From: Polytrichum commune
Taxonomy: Eukaryota > Streptophyta > Polytrichopsida > Polytrichales > Polytrichaceae
Length of the DNA stretch: 64,000 nt
NCBI GenBank assembly: GCA_950295325.1
Contig: OX485804.1
Location: 17,546,001-17,610,000, forward strand
Direction of reading: 5' to 3'
Made by a program: the position numbers and the translations under genes. The notes under the pieces are model-generated. The model worked only from the letters and a program-made list of their open reading frames with translations. It was not told the origin of the DNA and did no database searches. Below are positions 59,691-64,000 of this stretch, piece by piece; the first letter of the stretch is position 1; each line of letters begins with the position of its first letter.

Positions 59691-61296
59691 ACGGAGCAGG
59701 TGCTATGATTGTAAACATATGCTCACTCTTGTTGTGTTTCCACCCTAAGCCATCTTTTTTGATGCATGAAGATTATGTTCTATGGGTGTAAAACTGCAAA
59801 TTTTGAAGCAAAATTTTAACTGTATTATGCTTATGTATCCTTGTGTTCTTCATCACTTCCAATTGTATGACTTTATTCAGGTTATGGTCTTGAAATGATA
59901 TGCATCATGTTATCACACTTGTTCTTCTGTGATGTGGTTAACGATACATATACATATGTTCTTCCTTGATTAAAGATGATTTTAATTATATTGTATGGCG
60001 ATGGTTTTTTACCTAGTCTTGGCTAGAGTAACCATCATGTCCACCTTTTCTTTTTAATTGATATTTCACTATTAGTTTTTATCCCATTGATTATGCCTCA
60101 AGACCATGGAATAATGAAATTAGTTATCATGTCTTGCTTAATCCAAGGCTACCACTCTAACATATAAGGGTGAAATCACACCAACATCAAATTACTCTTC
60201 AATACTTACTAAAGTTCAATCACAATTTTTTTTATTACCTTGGAATTTTCTTGGTTTTTTCATAGCCAAGGTTGTTCAAAGCAAAGACCAATAATAAATT
60301 ATTCACCAAGAAAATCCCCGGAGCCTCTCACTCTCAAACAATACCAATGACTAGTTTCTCTGACATCAGACCATAGTTGAGACCAAACAATACTAATGAA
60401 TCATTTTACATTCACAAGACAATATTTAAAGAGGAGGCTCTCAACAAATTATCTTAGAAACATAGCTAAAGAACAATTCCTTGTTGACTAAATAAATTGG
60501 TTCCCAATTCCTATTTCAATACTGAAATGGGATACAATGCTCTGTAATCCAACAAAATCACCCTAGATGCAATATGATTTCTTTGAGCACCATAAAATTG
60601 ACTTGCAAGTATGTCTCACCCATAAATTCACCAAGACAAAGTGTATGCTTGGAAATTAATTCACATTGAAATTTAGAAAATCCCGTAGTATTTTGGTATC
60701 ACAAAAATTACAATCTAGGCTCTATCTGTCTTCTTGTATTCCTAGCTCAATTACTTTCTAAAACACATGTGTAGACATCAAAGGTCAAATCCATTCCTAT
60801 CAAGCTATGGTCTTTCTAATCTGTAATTTTTGGAATCTTGACACAATAGCCTATTCATACTTACTTAGTTGGACTTTTCTAATTCATATATATGAAGTCT
60901 TATTCACATTTGGATCATATTTAGGCTTAACCAAAACAAAAATTAGCACCACAACCACCATATCATATTAATACGAAGCGCACATTTTGTTCTCACACCT
61001 CATATCAATATAAATATTATCTTGTTGGCATTTTAATTTCAATATGATTCTTTAATTTTATCCACTTTTTATGAGTTTTGTAGAGTAAAAGACATGCCAT
61101 ACCAATATTGGTATTGACTATTATGTGGATTTTCCATACTATGCAATACATACCCTTAGAAAATTGGGAAAGTCTGATTATTGATGCACATACCCTCATG
61201 TCATTTTTAAGAAAACATTTACTAGACCATTGCTTATGGAATTTTTTTTGAAGATCCCATACCTACTGGTATTTCTCTAAAGACATACTAGACCAA

Positions 61297-61612
61297 CACT
61301 ACACTAAATAGGATATTTAGTGTTTGATACACTAAATACTAACGCATACACTAAATATCAATAATTCTATGAAAGTAAGTGACATTAAATGTAAAATGAA
61401 ACACTAAATATCAACTATAGTAATATGTGGAAGTTACATGTTTGAATTTAGTGTTAGTAAGGATTTATATAAAAAAATAACAATGATAAAAAGAGAATTC
61501 CAGAATATCTTCTAACAGTAATTTTCAAAATATTGGAAATTAGTGTTGAGCAGGGCAGGGTGGTAACAACGTTAAATATAATCAAACACTAAATATCCTA
61601 TTTAGTGTAGTG
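61297..61612. mobile_element. Subfamily B MITE with intact termini
   Basis: The left end CACTACACTAAATAGGATAT continues TTAGTGTTTGAT. The right end is the exact inverse: ATCAAACACTAAATATCCTA followed by TTTAGTGTAGTG. It is the best-preserved copy in the window. Flanking triplets are CAA and ATT, so no 3-bp duplication is seen. Confidence 0.85.
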
Positions 61613-62500
61613 ATTTCCTCCTTATCCTCATTCTTGGGCTCCTAGAGGTGTGAATAGTTTTCACATGGTGATAAAAAAAATGTGAGGAACAATTTAAAGC
61701 AGACAAGACCAGTTGTTCCTATGCCGATGTCTGCCACCCGGGTATGCAACTCCCATATTATACGCAAGGGGCATCGTATTAAAAACGGCTTAGAGGACGG
61801 CTTTTGTACAAATTACATCAAATTATATCAAATTATATCAAATTAAAATGATCAAAAAGTTGGGTGAAGACCAAATTAAATAAAATGAGATGAAAAAAAA
61901 GTTGGGTTGCATATTTAGTAAGCCTCCCATTAAAATTATAAGCCACGAATAGTTGCCTCCTATTAAAATTATAATTCATTCATAAAGTTAAAAATTTATT
62001 AAAAAGTCCAAAAAGTTGGGTAGTTTGACCTATGGTACATGTATTAAAAAATCATATAATTAGGTTTTTAATGCAATTATATGCATCAAAATATATTCAT
62101 TTCATATATATAATTACATTTTTGGATTCCTTGTTAGAAGGGCTACAAGGGTTTCCTACATTAAAACAAATTGTATCACTCAATATTGGACTAAAACGCA
62201 TTATACGTGATTATAATCAGGACCATATAATACGGGAGTTGCGTACCCGGGGTTTGCCAAGGTTCCACAAAGGGGCAATCATTTAGAGCTCACAACAAAG
62301 AATAGTTCAAATTGGTTGAGCTGCAACAAAACAACACATTCAAATAGCAGCAGGCGATGAATCCCAGGACATTAAACCTCCTTGCAAACTGTAGTTGCAT
62401 TTGTGTGGAGACAAAGACTGCAATCAACCCAAAAATGTGGATTGTTGAAGACTGTAGCCTGGCACACGAACTCGACACTTTGCCAATTGGCATTCAATCA
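61613..62500. other. AT-rich stretch, no gene recognised
   Basis: It includes ATCAAATTATATCAAATTATATC triplication near 61818 and repeated CCATTAAAATTATAA-type words (61926-61975). No coding evidence. Confidence 0.4.
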
Positions 62501-62599
62501 CGACAATTGACCTCACCGAATCCAAGTTGAGTCCAATCAACTTGACGCACAATCTAGACAAATGCAAAGCAAGAATGGAATCCAAAATGCAACCAAGAA

Positions 62600-63140
62600 C
62601 TGAGGATGACTCGCCTTCTGAGCATACTCAGGAGTCAAAGCCGGCATAGTCGGTGCGGAGCTGCGCTAAATTGATTATTGCCTTCCTCTCAATCTCTTGG
62701 CCATTAACTCATGCTGCTTCGGTAGTTGCTTCACATCGTAGCTTGAGTCCTCCCCTTCGTTGTCTGGGAAATCATCAGAGCCTAAATTACCGATGTTGCC
62801 CTACTAGCTCAGTATAATCTCTTGTTTGCATTACCCCCCAAAGTCTATATCAGGCATCAATTTGAACCTCTCCTGCATCTCGTTGCCCTCAGCGATGCTA
62901 ACGACAATTGATTGAACCCAAACTTGTCTCGATCAATTCTCCTCACCAATTTGTGCTCCAAATGTGTAATTTCAATATCCAAAGGCTCATCGTCTTGTGT
63001 TGATACGGTGGGTCTTCGCCGTTGCAGTTACCTCAATAATTTGCAGACTCGGAGCTCAATTGCACCTATTGTATGCGCTACCTGCCGCCTTCAATTGTAT
63101 GCCCGCCGATCTAATTTTGAACTGGCTGGATTGTAGTCGT
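62600..63140 (-). pseudogene. Degenerate coding-like segment, unidentified
   Basis: On the minus strand, coding-like pieces occur in changing registers: DDEPLDIEITHLEHKLVRRI followed by DRDKFGFNQLSLAS (about 62993-62895), EGNEMQERFKLMPDIDFGG, then NIGNLGSDDFPDNEGEDSSY and DVKQLPKQHELMAKRLRGRQ (about 62800-62680). Stops and shifts separate them. This looks like a decayed gene or retrocopy. No family is recognised. Confidence 0.3.
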
Positions 63141-63294
63141 GAGGAGGCCTTGTTGGTGGCGCTGCAACATTGACCTCCCTCAAGTGCCGCCCCTTGAGCT
63201 CGTCACCAAGCTATGAGTTGGCATTTTCTGATCGTGGGGCATTCGTTCTATAAGTGACACGTGTACCCAGTGCAAGGGCCCTTAGGCCCACTTC

Positions 63295-63781
63295 ACACAC
63301 GAGACTGAGAGCCCGTAACCATTTCACTTCAAGCACTCTCATTGGTGGAAAAGGCGGGGCCGGTCCAAGTTCGCTTCACACTACACTTGAGGAACCAATG
63401 AGTATGTGAATGCAAGATAAATGTAAAGTCTGCATGGATTCCTACATGGCATCAAATGGATCATGTTTCCTGGTCAGCTGGACTATTTTCAAAAACCACC
63501 TCTTGGAGGTAGGCTTAACACAAAACCGGGAGACCATGGCAATCCGAACGCTCATAACCGTTGATTTATTCTATTTTATCATGTGTGAAGACCCACATGA
63601 ATAAAAATTTATTGAAATAGCATTTGGTTGAGGGCCCAGTACATGTGATTTCACACTACACTTGAGGGTCTGTGACCACAGTACATGATTGTGGAGGTGT
63701 CTTGGGACGGCCTTTGGACACTTTCTTCTGGGCTCTCACAATTTCACGGTCACGGCTCTTGGCTCATGTGTGAAGTGGCCC
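63295..63781. mobile_element. Family D MITE, PIF/Harbinger-like
   Basis: The left end GGCCCACTTCACACACGAGA and right end CATGTGTGAAGTGGCC are inverted. Flanks are TTA (left) and CTA or TAC (right), near the TWA target. The interior matches the intron 5 copy (ACACAAAACCGGGAGACCAT, a CCTACATGGCATCAAATGG block). Confidence 0.7.
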
Positions 63782-64000
63782 TACGATATCTACCATGGGC
63801 TGCCCAAAGCTGCTACTACCAGGTTCTTACACCCCTCGTTATCTGGCCCTTGCTGAGTTGGTGCAAGGGCATGTTATAAGGGTTTATGTCAGCACGGCTT
63901 TAAGGTCGAATCTAGACCTCTGCATTGGATAGACCATGCTTTAAGGCTCACATACCTCAAGGTACATGGGTATTATTTGCTTCGTTTTCATGTTCTCCAA

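Overview
The window is nuclear DNA from a eukaryote, very probably a plant (streptophyte). It holds one intron-rich gene whose protein resembles plant mitochondrial intermediate peptidase. It also holds CACTA, PIF/Harbinger, hAT and Mutator-type transposons, LINE 3' ends and a tRNA-type SINE. It is AT-rich and gene-poor. There is no sign of a bacterial or organellar genome. The exact lineage cannot be read from the sequence; a non-seed land plant is only a guess.

The one well-supported gene runs on the + strand from 22263 to 31252. I rebuilt it as 17 exons and 16 GT-AG introns, giving one uninterrupted frame of 779 codons plus a stop. It encodes an M3-family zinc metallopeptidase of the mitochondrial intermediate peptidase (MIP/octapeptidyl peptidase) type, with HEFGH, the distal Glu and the C-terminal His/Tyr/Gly loop all present. 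Upstream (21361-22077) is a four-unit array of about 179 bp, each unit carrying a telo-box-like TTAGGGTT. Introns 8, 9, 10, 15 and 16 and the 3' flank (32471-32980) all carry local duplications.

The left part (1-21360) is transposon-derived: a 1.4-kb TIR element (134-1530), a ~140-bp repeat array broken by a TIR element (4128-5400), many CACTACACTAAATA-type MITEs, a G-tract-led duplication (8551-9310), a CACTA element with AAC target duplication and two nested MITEs (9680-11247), a PIF/Harbinger-like MITE with TAA duplication (13905-14278), an hAT remnant (about 14770-16115) and a nested SINE/MITE cluster (20560-21182).

The right part (31253-64000) holds more MITEs, two degenerate LINE ORF2 3' ends on the minus strand (41133-41880 and 56220-57060), a 1281-bp foldback Mutator-like element with a perfect 9-bp target duplication (54240-55520), and a coding-like but unidentified minus-strand segment (52099-52772). 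Ten or so poly(C)/poly(G) tracts are scattered through the window. Most other short open frames are chance or antisense shadows; the longest one (27758-28402, minus) is the antisense of MIP exons 11 and 12 and nearby intron sequence.
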